Source: JAPOUP01 sp965201085 (GTDB taxonomy: Bacteria > Pseudomonadota > Alphaproteobacteria > Rhodobacterales > Rhodobacteraceae). From it: a stretch of DNA of 64,000 bases. The notes under the pieces are model-generated. The model saw nothing but the letters and a program-made list of their open reading frames with translations, ran no database searches and had not been told where the DNA came from. The position numbers and the translations under genes were made by a program. The stretch lies in NCBI GenBank assembly GCA_965201085.1, contig CBDAVS010000041.1:29532-93531 (forward strand). The letters run 5' to 3'. Every line of letters begins with the position of its first letter. Within the stretch, counting starts at the first letter, position 1. Of this stretch, positions 8,592 to 17,346 are shown in pieces.

Positions 8592-9712
8592 CCGGCACGG
8601 TTCTTCGGCTTGAGAAGGTCGATAAGTTCTACGGACCCATCGGCACCGGCGTCCACGCGGTCCGCGATGTCAGCATGGAGGTTGCCAAGGGCGATATCAT
8701 CGCGCTTCTCGGTTCGTCCGGCTGCGGAAAGACTTCGACTCTCAGGATGATCGCGGGATTCGAAGAAACCAGCCGCGGAAAGATCCACCTGGCAGGCCGC
8801 GAGGTGCAGGATCTGCCTCCTTTCAAACGCCATGTCGCGATGGCCTTCGAAGGCTATTCGCTCTATCCAACCGTGAACGTTCGGGACAATATCGCCTTTG
8901 CCCTGAAGGCCGCGCGGCTTCCTGCATCGGAAGTCGAGGCGAAAGTCCGCGAAGTGGCCGAGATGCTGGAAATCACGGACATCCTCGACCGCTCGCCGAA
9001 TTCACTTTCGGGTGGCCAACAGCAGCGCGCCTCGCTCGCCCGCGCCCTGATCCGCGACGCCGATCTCTATCTGCTCGACGAGCCGATGGGGCAGCTTGAG
9101 CCCCAGCTGCGCACGGTTCTGCGTGTCCGGATCAAGCACTTCATCAGGGAACGCGGCATGACCGCGATCCTAGTGACCCATGACCAGACCGAGGCCAACG
9201 CCCTTGCGGACAGAATCGCGGTCATGGAAGACGGGGTGCTGCAGCAATATGCCAGCCCTTCCGAGATCAAGGATCGACCGGCAAATCTCTTCACTGGAAC
9301 ATTCGTGGGCGAGCCGCCGATGAACGTCTTTCCGGTAACGCTTTCGTCCCGCAGGGGAAACATGCATATGGAACTCGCGGGCGGTCTTGAACTGGCATAT
9401 CCCGAAGAGGCGTTTGCGCCCGAGGTGCGCGCCACGATCATGAAGCGCCGGAACTTGGTGATCGGCGTGCGTCCCTACGCCGTCCAACGTGATACGGCTG
9501 GAGCCGGAGCGACGGTGCTCACGAACCAATGGCTTGGCGACCAGAGCCATATCGCGGCGCATTTCGCCGAGGCGACGGTGGTTCTCGTCGAACATGACCG
9601 GGCCAATGTCGCCGTTGGCGATCAGATAGCAATTCGCCTTGATCCATCGGACCTGCACATCTTCGACCCCGACAGTGGCATGGCGATCAGCCACGGACGG
9701 AACCTCGCCTGA
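8588..9712 (+). CDS. ABC transporter ATPase 2
   Basis: 374 residues. Walker A Gly-Ser-Ser-Gly-Cys-Gly-Lys-Thr is at 42-49, the canonical signature Leu-Ser-Gly-Gly-Gln at 140-144, Walker B Leu-Tyr-Leu-Leu-Asp-Glu-Pro at 160-166 and the switch His at 198. Two departures stand out: the Q-loop glutamine is glutamate at 88 (Ala-Phe-Glu-Gly-Tyr), and the D-loop reads Gly-Gln-Leu-Glu rather than Ser-Asn-Leu-Asp. The protein retains full catalytic residues and is the likely driver of the heterodimer with ATPase 1. It overlaps the kinase gene at its stop codon. Confidence 0.85.
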   Translation: MTGTVLRLEKVDKFYGPIGTGVHAVRDVSMEVAKGDIIALLGSSGCGKTSTLRMIAGFEETSRGKIHLAGREVQDLPPFKRHVAMAFEGYSLYPTVNVRDNIAFALKAARLPASEVEAKVREVAEMLEITDILDRSPNSLSGGQQQRASLARALIRDADLYLLDEPMGQLEPQLRTVLRVRIKHFIRERGMTAILVTHDQTEANALADRIAVMEDGVLQQYASPSEIKDRPANLFTGTFVGEPPMNVFPVTLSSRRGNMHMELAGGLELAYPEEAFAPEVRATIMKRRNLVIGVRPYAVQRDTAGAGATVLTNQWLGDQSHIAAHFAEATVVLVEHDRANVAVGDQIAIRLDPSDLHIFDPDSGMAISHGRNLA

Positions 9713-11289
9713 TGACCGTCGCCGGTGACATCCTGATCGGCATAGACGCTGGCACCTCGGTGATCAAATCCATCGCTTTCGACTTCTTCGGCAACCAGAT
9801 AGCCGTGGCATCGTGTCCGAACCGATATCAGACCCGACCGGACGGTGCGGCGGTCCAGTCCATGGACGGCACATGGGTCGATTGCGCCCGGACCCTGCGC
9901 GACCTTGGTGAAGCGGTCGAGAATTTGGCGCGCCGCACTGCGGCGGTGGCGGTTACAGGCCAAGGCGATGGTACTTGGCTGATTGACCGCGACAACCGTC
10001 CGGTAACCGACGCCTGGCTCTGGCTTGACTCCAGGGCCGCGCCGGTGGTCGAGAGGTCGCGCGGCTCGGCAGCCGACCGGGAACGCTTCCGGATTACCGG
10101 CGCCGGGCTCAATGCCTGCCAGATGGGCGCGCAGCTGGCGCATATGAAAGACACCGCCCCCGAAATGGTGGAAGCCGCCGATGCCGCGCTCCATTGCAAG
10201 GACTGGCTTTATCTGAACCTGACCGGCACCCGCGCCACCGGACCCTGCGAGGCCGTGTTCACCTTCGGCGATTTCCGCACAAGGGATTACGACGACCGGG
10301 TGATCGAGGCCCTGGATCTCCTGCCCGAGAAACGCCTGCTGCCGGAGATCCTGGACGGGTCCGAAACCACCCTTCCGCTGATGCCCGGGGCCGCGGCCGT
10401 CACCGGGCTACGGGCAGGCACTCCGGTTTCGCTTGGTTTTCTTGATGTTGCCTGTACCGGGCTGGGAGGTGGTATCTATACCGGTGGCGAACCGGCGGGT
10501 TGCACGATCATAGGTTCGACCGGCATGCATATGCGCGCCACGTCGCAGGAGGACGTGTTCTTCAGCGGAAACCTCACCGGCTATGTCATGCCGCTGCCGA
10601 TCCCTGGAATGGTCGCACAGATCCAGTCCAACATGGCCTCCACGCTTAACGTCGACTGGCTGCTGGACACCGCTGCTGACCTTATCGCGGACTTCGGTCA
10701 GACCTCAGGCCGCGGCGACCTTATCGCGCGCATGGAGGGCTGGCTTGCGGCAAGCAAACCGGGTACGCTGATCTATCATCCTTATATCTCCGAGGCGGGA
10801 GAGCGCGGTCCCTTTGTCGATCCTGCGGCGCGGGCGGGTTTCATCGGGCTTACCACCCGGCACCGTTTTCCTGATCTCCTGCGCGCGGTGATCGAGGGTT
10901 TGGGACTGGCCGCCCGCGATTGCTACGCCGAAATGGGGGATGCCCCGCAGGAAATCCGCCTGACGGGCGGGGCTGCCCGCTCGAAGGCATTGCGGGGGAT
11001 TTTCTCGGCCGCCACCGGGGCAAGCGTGCGGAACTCGACGCGCGGCGAGGCCGGTGCGGCGGGGGCCGCGATGATGGCCGCAGTGGCCATTGGCGTCTTC
11101 GAGGACATCGAGGACTGCATCGCAAGTTGGGTAACGCCATGTCTCGGCGCGGCGGAGGCGCCGGACGCCGCGCTTCTGGCGGTTTACGAACGAACCTATC
11201 CAATCTATCGCATGGCCCGCGAATCGCTCGCTCCGGTCTGGGAGGCAATGGCCGTAAATGAAGGAAACGAAGACGCGCATGCCGAGTGA
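9712..11289 (+). CDS. eryA: FGGY-family polyol kinase, erythritol kinase-like
   Basis: 525 residues, the usual length of FGGY carbohydrate kinases. The ATP-binding phosphate loop Asp-Ala-Gly-Thr-Ser-Val-Ile-Lys is at 12-19. The block Gly-Gln-Gly-Asp-Gly-Thr-Trp-Leu (83-90) is of the type seen in erythritol and L-xylulose kinases, and Leu-Trp-Leu-Asp-Ser-Arg follows at 103-108. The C-terminal Leu-Thr-Gly-Gly-Ala-Ala-Arg-Ser block closes the nucleotide site. In the erythritol pathway EryA makes L-erythritol 4-phosphate. The assignment to erythritol rests mainly on the later operon genes (EryB-, EryC-, EryH- and EryI-like). Another tetritol or pentitol is possible. Confidence 0.75.
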   Translation: MTVAGDILIGIDAGTSVIKSIAFDFFGNQIAVASCPNRYQTRPDGAAVQSMDGTWVDCARTLRDLGEAVENLARRTAAVAVTGQGDGTWLIDRDNRPVTDAWLWLDSRAAPVVERSRGSAADRERFRITGAGLNACQMGAQLAHMKDTAPEMVEAADAALHCKDWLYLNLTGTRATGPCEAVFTFGDFRTRDYDDRVIEALDLLPEKRLLPEILDGSETTLPLMPGAAAVTGLRAGTPVSLGFLDVACTGLGGGIYTGGEPAGCTIIGSTGMHMRATSQEDVFFSGNLTGYVMPLPIPGMVAQIQSNMASTLNVDWLLDTAADLIADFGQTSGRGDLIARMEGWLAASKPGTLIYHPYISEAGERGPFVDPAARAGFIGLTTRHRFPDLLRAVIEGLGLAARDCYAEMGDAPQEIRLTGGAARSKALRGIFSAATGASVRNSTRGEAGAAGAAMMAAVAIGVFEDIEDCIASWVTPCLGAAEAPDAALLAVYERTYPIYRMARESLAPVWEAMAVNEGNEDAHAE

Positions 11290-12319
11290 AGCCGCGATCA
11301 TCGGCGATAATTTCATGTTGCCGGAAATCTTTGACGAAAAGATCGTCGCCGCCTGCGGAAACAGCGTGACGACGCGCGCCCGCAGGGATGCCTGGCCCGA
11401 TGTTCCCATGGAACATGGCTATGCCGTCGCGGGCATGGATGGGCTGAAGGAATATCTTGGCACCGCAGACGATGTGGTGGAATTCGTCGATGGTGCCGAG
11501 ATCCTCGTCACGCACCTGGCTCCGATGTCGCGGGCCATGTTCGAGCGCCTGCCGAGGCTGAGGATGATTGCCGTCTCGCGTGGTGGGCCGGTCAATATCG
11601 ACATGGCGGCGGCGCGGGATCACGGTGTGCTCGTGGTCAACACCCCGGGGCGCAATTCATCGGCGGTGGCTGAGTTCACCATCGGCGCGATCCTGGTCGA
11701 GACCCGCAACATCCGCGAGGGCCACGAAGGCCTGCGCCGCGGGAAATGGCGCGGCGACCTATATCGCGCCGATGTCACGGGCCGCGAATTGAACGAGATG
11801 ACCGTTGGCGTGATCGGCTACGGCAATGTCGGCACCAGGGTCGTTCGGCTTCTGCGTGCCTTCGGCTGCCGGATTCTGGTCAATGACCCTTACGTTCAGC
11901 TTGACCCCGCGGATGCGGCGGCGGGGGTGGCACTGGTGTCCTTCGACCGGGCGCTGGCGGAGAGCGACGTGCTGACCATGCATCCTCGCGTCACCGAAGA
12001 AACGACGGGTATGATGGACGCCGGTGCCTTCGCCGCGATGAAGCCAGGGTCGCTTTTGGTGAATACCGCCCGCGGCCCGCTCGTCGATTACGAGGCCCTG
12101 ACCGAGGCTCTGCGGACCGGGCCTCTAGGCGGCGCGATGCTGGAGACCTTCTCCGTTGAACCGGTGCCTGAGGACTGGCCACTTCTCAGGCTTCCGAACG
12201 TCACGCTGACCCCTCATATCGCCGGCGCTTCCATTCGCACCGTGACCTTCGCCGCTGAACAGGCGGCGGAAGAAGTGAGGCGCTTCCTCGCGGGCGAGCC
12301 GCCGTGCAACCCATGTTGA
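11279..12319 (+). CDS. D-isomer-specific 2-hydroxyacid dehydrogenase
   Basis: 346 residues from ATG 11279; an alternative ATG at 11258 would add 7 residues and increase the overlap with the kinase gene from 11 to 32 bases. The NAD site Gly-Tyr-Gly-Asn-Val-Gly lies in the middle of the protein. The catalytic arginine is in Asn-Thr-Ala-Arg-Gly-Pro-Leu-Val-Asp, the glutamate in Glu-Thr-Phe-Ser-Val-Glu, and the histidine in Thr-Pro-His-Ile-Ala-Gly-Ala. The family interconverts 2-oxoacids and D-2-hydroxyacids. This enzyme is not part of the characterised erythritol route. In this operon it may handle a glycolate or glyoxylate by-product or an acid derived from the polyol, which is inference. Confidence 0.8.
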   Translation: MPSEAAIIGDNFMLPEIFDEKIVAACGNSVTTRARRDAWPDVPMEHGYAVAGMDGLKEYLGTADDVVEFVDGAEILVTHLAPMSRAMFERLPRLRMIAVSRGGPVNIDMAAARDHGVLVVNTPGRNSSAVAEFTIGAILVETRNIREGHEGLRRGKWRGDLYRADVTGRELNEMTVGVIGYGNVGTRVVRLLRAFGCRILVNDPYVQLDPADAAAGVALVSFDRALAESDVLTMHPRVTEETTGMMDAGAFAAMKPGSLLVNTARGPLVDYEALTEALRTGPLGGAMLETFSVEPVPEDWPLLRLPNVTLTPHIAGASIRTVTFAAEQAAEEVRRFLAGEPPCNPC

Positions 12320-12328
12320 GAGAGGACA

Positions 12329-12988
12329 GTGACTGAAACGCAGATAAGAGCCGACATGGTCGCCGCCTGCCGGAAACTCGAGGCGGATGGTCTGAACCGA
12401 GGTGCCTCCGGCAACGTCTCCGTGCGTATGGGCGATCATATGCTGATTACCCCCACGGCGGTCGGCTATGATGCGATCGCGCCTGAAATGATGGCGAAAA
12501 TGGCGCTAGATGATTATGACGGTGCCTGGGAAGGTCCGAACGGCCCATCCTCGGAATGGCGTTTTCACCGTGATATCCTGCGCGTCCGGCCTGACATGAA
12601 CGCGGTGATCCATACCCATGCGCCTTGGTCCACGGTGCTGGCCGTGGCCCGCAAACCGATCCCGGCCATCCACTACATGATAGCGGCCTTCGGCGGTCGG
12701 GAGATTCGTGTCGCCGATTATGCGCGCTATGGCACGGCGGAACTGTCCGCCAATGTCGTCTCCGCGATCAAGGACAGGAACGGCTGTCTGATGGCAAATC
12801 ACGGCATGGTGGTTGGCGGCGCCGACCTGACCCGCACGCTCTGGCTGGCGGGAGAGCTCGAAGCCCTGGCGCACCAGCATTACCATGCGCTGGCCATCGG
12901 TGGTGGTCCTGTCCTGTCCGACGCCCAGGTTGCGGAAACCGCGCGTGGATTCGAAAGCTACGGCACCCGCGCAGAAAAGCCCCAATGA
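12329..12988 (+). CDS. Class II aldolase, L-fuculose-phosphate aldolase-like
   Basis: 219 residues from GTG 12329, preceded by GAGAGGA. Zinc ligands of the FucA/AraD family are visible: His-Thr-His at 95-97 and the third histidine in Ala-Asn-His-Gly-Met (158). The catalytic acid is Glu-76 in Ser-Ser-Glu-Trp. FucA cleaves ketose 1-phosphates to dihydroxyacetone phosphate and an aldehyde. A fucA-like gene also sits in the polyol locus of Sinorhizobium meliloti (known). Here it may cleave a pentulose or tetrulose phosphate, allowing growth on polyols other than erythritol. Its stop codon overlaps the next start. Confidence 0.8.
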   Translation: MTETQIRADMVAACRKLEADGLNRGASGNVSVRMGDHMLITPTAVGYDAIAPEMMAKMALDDYDGAWEGPNGPSSEWRFHRDILRVRPDMNAVIHTHAPWSTVLAVARKPIPAIHYMIAAFGGREIRVADYARYGTAELSANVVSAIKDRNGCLMANHGMVVGGADLTRTLWLAGELEALAHQHYHALAIGGGPVLSDAQVAETARGFESYGTRAEKPQ

Positions 12989-14499
12989 TCGATCCGGTCG
13001 ATCTGCTCGTCGTTGGCGGCGGGATCAACGGCGCCGGAATTGCGCGGGACGCGGCCGGGCGCGGTCTCTCTGTCGTGCTTTGCGAACGGGGCGATCTGGC
13101 CGAAGGCACCTCGTCGCGATCGGGCAAGCTTGTCCACGGCGGGCTTCGGTACCTTGAACACTGCGAATTCCGGCTTGTTCGCGAGGCGCTGATCGAGCGC
13201 GAGGCGCTGATGAACGCCGCGCCTCATATCATCTGGCCAATGCGCTTCGTTCTGCCGTACAGCCCCCAGGATCGCCCACGCTGGGTGATCCGGCTGGGTC
13301 TCTTCCTATACGATCATCTTGGCGGACGCAGGAATCTGCCCGGCACACGCGGTCTGGATCTGAAGCGCGGTCCCGAAGGCGCGCCGCTTATGGACCGATA
13401 CACCACAGGTTTCGAGTATTCCGACTGCTGGGTCGACGACTCACGCCTTGTGGTGCTGAATGCGCTGGACGCTGCCGAACGCGGCGCCAGGATCCTGACC
13501 CGCCACACCGCGGTCAGCGCCCGTCGCTGGGACGGGGCCTGGACCGTCACCCTCCGCAATGAGGTGACAGGCGAAACCGTCATCCACCATGCGCGCGTCC
13601 TGGTCAACGCGGCCGGTCCCTGGGTGTCCGATGTCGCGAGCGGGGTTGCCGGGGCCAACTCGACCCGGAAGGTCCGTCTGGTCAAGGGCAGCCACATCGT
13701 CACGCCCAAATTCTGGGAGGGGCAACAGGCCTATCTGATACAGAACCGAGACGGGCGGGTGATCTTCGTGAACCCCTACGAAGGCGACAGGGCACTGATC
13801 GGCACCACCGACGTGGCTTTTGACGGTGCGCCCGAGGAGGCTGCCGTCGACGAGGATGAAATCACCTATCTGATCAAGGCGGTGAACCGTTACTTCAAGG
13901 AAAAGCTTGGCCGCGACGACGTATTGGCCAGCTTCTCAGGCGTCCGCCCGCTGTTCGACGACGGCAAGGAAAACCCTTCGGCGGTCACCCGTGATTATGT
14001 CTTCGATCTGGACGAAACCGGGTGCGCGCCGCTTCTGAACATCTTCGGCGGGAAGATTACGACCTTCCGCGAACTGGCCGAGCGCGGAATGGGACGTCTG
14101 GCGAAGTTCTTTCCCGATATGAAGGGTGACTGGACCCAAAACGTGCCCTTGCCAGGCGGCGACATCGAGAAAGCTGACTATGTCGCCTTCAGCAACAAGC
14201 TGAAGACCGACTATCCTTGGATGCCCCGTAGGCTGCGCGCCCATTATGGCCGCCTTTATGGATCGCGCACCCGGCGGATTGTCGGCGATGCCAAATCGGT
14301 CGACGGCCTCGGGCACCACTTTGGGGGCCATCTGTACGAGGCCGAGGCGCGGTATCTGATCGAAGCCGAGTGGGCGCGGACGGCCGAGGACATTCTTTAT
14401 CGCCGAACCAAGGAATACCTGCACCTCAACGGGGTAGAGCGGGCCGCCTTTGCCGAGTGGTTCGTGGGCAGACCTGCCAGTTCCACCCTTGGGACATGA
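12985..14499 (+). CDS. eryB: FAD-dependent polyol-phosphate dehydrogenase, GlpD/EryB-like
   Basis: 504 residues. ATG 12985 overlaps the aldolase stop as ATGA and begins directly with the FAD-binding Val-Val-Gly-Gly-Gly-Ile-Asn-Gly-Ala-Gly (9-18). The open frame extends upstream inside the aldolase gene but that part is a shadow. The rest resembles respiratory glycerol-3-phosphate dehydrogenase through the Arg-Ser-Gly-Lys-Leu-Val-His-Gly-Gly-Leu-Arg-Tyr block and the Gly-Gly-Lys-Ile-Thr-Thr-Phe-Arg block near 350. EryB oxidises L-erythritol 4-phosphate to L-3-tetrulose 4-phosphate and passes electrons to quinone at the membrane. From sequence alone glycerol 3-phosphate cannot be excluded; the EryC, EryH and EryI neighbours favour EryB. 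Confidence 0.75.
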   Translation: MIDPVDLLVVGGGINGAGIARDAAGRGLSVVLCERGDLAEGTSSRSGKLVHGGLRYLEHCEFRLVREALIEREALMNAAPHIIWPMRFVLPYSPQDRPRWVIRLGLFLYDHLGGRRNLPGTRGLDLKRGPEGAPLMDRYTTGFEYSDCWVDDSRLVVLNALDAAERGARILTRHTAVSARRWDGAWTVTLRNEVTGETVIHHARVLVNAAGPWVSDVASGVAGANSTRKVRLVKGSHIVTPKFWEGQQAYLIQNRDGRVIFVNPYEGDRALIGTTDVAFDGAPEEAAVDEDEITYLIKAVNRYFKEKLGRDDVLASFSGVRPLFDDGKENPSAVTRDYVFDLDETGCAPLLNIFGGKITTFRELAERGMGRLAKFFPDMKGDWTQNVPLPGGDIEKADYVAFSNKLKTDYPWMPRRLRAHYGRLYGSRTRRIVGDAKSVDGLGHHFGGHLYEAEARYLIEAEWARTAEDILYRRTKEYLHLNGVERAAFAEWFVGRPASSTLGT

Positions 14500-15102
14500 C
14501 CCAGTGACCGGTGCCCTGATCCCGTCCGCCGATCTGCATGACCTCTCGGACCGGTATCGGAGCTGACCCGATGCTGATCCAGGCTGCCGGAAGCGGAATC
14601 TCGGTCAGGGCGGCGATGCAACGTGGATTGATGCATCGGGCAGGCTGCTGGCAGAGACCCCGGCGAAGGAGGTCGGCCAGCTTCCGGCTTTCGGACGAAG
14701 CGCCCCCCACGCCGATGCTTCCGCATTCCAGCCAGAACCGTTCGGTTTTCGGCTGGGGCCGCTCAAGGGTCTAGCCCGAAACGGCTGACAGCGCGATCCT
14801 TTCTCCAGACCGGAAGCGATGGACGCGAACCCCGTCAAGTTCCGGCAGAACGCCGGCATGACCCGATGCTGTCACCCCGTTCAGGTTCAGCCGACGCTGC
14901 CCGACAGCATCCACGCTTCGTCGGGGGTGCCGGTCACCGCCGGCAGTCCGTGATGCTTGAACTCGAAGCTGGCGCTGTTACAACCCGTTGGCATGGAGTC
15001 CGGTCTCCAGATGTGTGCAAAGTGTCGTTCCATGCCGCGTATGTCATGGATTTCGGCCATGCAACGACATCTGGCGAGATTTCCGGGCTAAGGTTGCTGC
15101 AC
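14500..15102 (+). other. 600-base gap inside the operon
   Basis: No intact gene is visible between the eryB-like and eryC-like genes, although the rest of the operon is packed with 4-base overlaps. Fragments on both strands look weakly coding but match nothing I recognise. A deleted or decayed gene is the simplest reading. Confidence 0.4.
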
Positions 15103-16035
15103 ATGTCCTTCAGGCTTTCGCTCAATACCAACCCATTGGTGAACCGTTTCGCCGAACCCGACGATCTGATTGACGCGGTGGCGCGTGACCTTCGGATCCG
15201 TGACGTGCAATTGACCCACGAGTTCATCAACCCAAGCTGGCCGGCATCGGTGATCCACCGCCTGACGTCCCGGATGAGGCGCGCTCTTCAGCGCACGGGC
15301 GTGCGGGTGACCAGCGGCATGACCGGGCCTTACGGAAGACTCAACCATTTCGGCCACCCGGATGCCGAGGTGCGCCGCCATTATATTGACTGGTTCAAGA
15401 CATTCGCCAACATCATCGGCAGTCTGGGCGGTCACTCCGTGGGCACGCAGTTCGCCATATTCACCTATCGTGACTACGACGATCCGGCGCGACGTGAGGA
15501 CCTGATCCAGATCGCCATCGACTGCTGGGCCGAGTTGGCCGAGCACGCGAAATTGGCCGGCCTCTCCTTTGTGTACTGGGAGCCGATGAGTATCGGCCGC
15601 GAATTCGGCGAAACGATCGAGGCCAGCATGGCGCTTCAGGACAGGCTGACCGCGGCCGATATGGCCGTACCGATGTGGATGATGGCCGATATCGACCACG
15701 GCGATGTGACAAGTCCCAACCCGGACGACTGCGATCCCTATGCTTGGGCGCTTGCCGTTCCAAAGGTCTCTCCAATCATCCACATCAAGCAAAGCCTGAT
15801 GGACAAGGGCGGCCACCGGCCATTTACGGCCGAGTTCAACGCCAGAGGCAAAATTCAGCCCCGGCGTCTGCTTGAAGCCCTCCGCTCAGGCGGTGGCAAA
15901 GACAATGAAATCTGCCTTGAACTCAGTTTCAGGGAACGTGAGCCCTACGACCGCGAGGTGATCCTGCAGATCGCGGAATCGGTGGCCTTCTGGGCCCCCC
16001 ACATCGAGACCGGAGAGGGTGATCTGAAAGTCTGA
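15103..16035 (+). CDS. eryC: Sugar-phosphate isomerase/epimerase, EryC-like
   Basis: 310 residues. ATG 15103 is chosen because homology-like sequence begins at once (Ser-Phe-Arg-Leu-Ser-Leu-Asn-Thr-Asn-Pro); the frame is open back to 14866 but that extension is not conserved-looking. The protein belongs to the xylose-isomerase-like TIM-barrel superfamily, with acidic metal ligands in Tyr-Trp-Glu-Pro-Met, Met-Met-Ala-Asp-Ile-Asp-His-Gly and a late Glu-Leu-Ser-Phe. In Brucella EryC is tetrulose-4-phosphate racemase (L to D form). The match to EryC is supported by position after the EryB-like gene and before the EryH- and EryI-like genes. The 600-base upstream gap means it may rely on read-through or a second promoter. 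Confidence 0.75.
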   Translation: MSFRLSLNTNPLVNRFAEPDDLIDAVARDLRIRDVQLTHEFINPSWPASVIHRLTSRMRRALQRTGVRVTSGMTGPYGRLNHFGHPDAEVRRHYIDWFKTFANIIGSLGGHSVGTQFAIFTYRDYDDPARREDLIQIAIDCWAELAEHAKLAGLSFVYWEPMSIGREFGETIEASMALQDRLTAADMAVPMWMMADIDHGDVTSPNPDDCDPYAWALAVPKVSPIIHIKQSLMDKGGHRPFTAEFNARGKIQPRRLLEALRSGGGKDNEICLELSFREREPYDREVILQIAESVAFWAPHIETGEGDLKV

Positions 16036-16554
16036 CGCAATGCTGCCGAACTTTCCATTCATGACAGTGACCGAAATCCGGCTCGGTCGCGGTTCCCGGT
16101 TCCAGGCTCCGGCTCGGGTCGCCGCGCCTGGCCACCGCACCTTGCCGGTGCATGGGGCAAAGGCGTCGCATTCTGACTGGTTGGCCGATGCATTGATCTC
16201 GGAGGCATGCCAGCCGGCGCGCTTCTTCGGGCGGCTGGTGAGCCCGATGCCGCTATGTTCCAATCCGGCGCCGACGTCGCCTGCGCCCAATGCCGGATCA
16301 TCTCATGGTCGCGGATCCTGGCCTCCCGCGCGAGGCCGAACCTCTGCAAATCGCCACCCGGCGGATGAGCGTCGGCACCGGTGCCGAAGTGACCCGCTAT
16401 GCGGTGATTGGGGTGCCCGAGCACAGCCGCAAGGTTTCGCGCCGCGGCGACCTGTTGCCGCCGGGCCTTGCGGCGGTCGATCCCGAGTTGAACGAAGGCG
16501 CTGGCCGCAGTCCCGGAGAAGGAGAAATGACGGACGGGAAATGGATAAGATCCC
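16036..16554 (+). other. 519-base gap at the place of a regulator
   Basis: No intact gene lies here. In Brucella and rhizobia the repressor gene eryD lies in the same cluster, following eryC in Brucella. I looked for SorC or DeoR helix-turn-helix motifs on both strands and found none. The sequence may be an eroded gene. Confidence 0.4.
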
Positions 16555-17346
16555 ATGACAGCTTCTGAATTCTGGATCGGTACAAGCTGGAAAATGCATA
16601 AGACGCTCGCCGAGGCCGAGAGTTTTGCCCGAAGACTGGGCGAGACCGACCCCACGCGAGACCCCCGCATCCAGCGGTTTGTCATCCCGCCCTTCACCGC
16701 CGTTCGCGAGGTGGCCGCGATCCTGGCGAACACTTCGGTCAAGGTCGGTGCACAGAACATGCACTGGGAGGATGCGGGCGCCTGGACCGGCGAGATCTCT
16801 CCCGTGATGCTGAAGGACTGCGGACTCGACATCGTGGAACTCGGCCACTCGGAACGGCGCGCCAATTTTGGCGAGACTGACGAGACGGTCGGACTGAAGA
16901 CCGCGGCGGCGGTGCGCCACGGGCTGGTTCCGCTTGTCTGCATCGGCGAAACGCTGGCTGAACGCGAAGCGGGCCAAGCCAAGGAGGTACTTGAAACCCG
17001 GACCCGCGCCGCTCTTGCCAGGCTGTCCCAAGACCGGAAGTCTGCCCCGGTCCTTCTGGCCTATGAACCGGTCTGGGCGATCGGAGAGGGTGGCATTCCC
17101 GCCACGGCGGAGTATGCCGACATACGCCAGGGTGAGATCATCGCGGTCGCGGAAGACATACTGGGTCGCCGCATTCCCTGCCTTTACGGCGGCTCGGTCA
17201 GCCCTGAGAACTGCCAGCCACTGATCCAGAGCCCTAATATTGACGGACTATTCGTAGGACGCTCGGCCTGGAACGTTGAAGGCTATCTGGACATCCTGGC
17301 CAGATGCGCCGCCGCGATCCGATACCTGAAAGGAGACGAACCATGA
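16555..17346 (+). CDS. eryH: Triosephosphate isomerase paralogue, EryH/TpiA2-like
   Basis: 263 residues. All three triosephosphate isomerase catalytic residues are present: Lys-13 in Thr-Ser-Trp-Lys-Met-His-Lys, His-98 in Glu-Leu-Gly-His-Ser-Glu-Arg-Arg, and Glu-171 in Tyr-Glu-Pro-Val-Trp-Ala. The Trp-Lys-Met-His start differs from the Asn-Trp-Lys-Met-Asn of housekeeping TpiA and is what I expect of TpiA2. In Brucella this enzyme (EryH) is D-3-tetrulose-4-phosphate isomerase. Its stop overlaps the next start as ATGA, coupling it to the RpiB-like gene. Confidence 0.85.
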   Translation: MTASEFWIGTSWKMHKTLAEAESFARRLGETDPTRDPRIQRFVIPPFTAVREVAAILANTSVKVGAQNMHWEDAGAWTGEISPVMLKDCGLDIVELGHSERRANFGETDETVGLKTAAAVRHGLVPLVCIGETLAEREAGQAKEVLETRTRAALARLSQDRKSAPVLLAYEPVWAIGEGGIPATAEYADIRQGEIIAVAEDILGRRIPCLYGGSVSPENCQPLIQSPNIDGLFVGRSAWNVEGYLDILARCAAAIRYLKGDEP

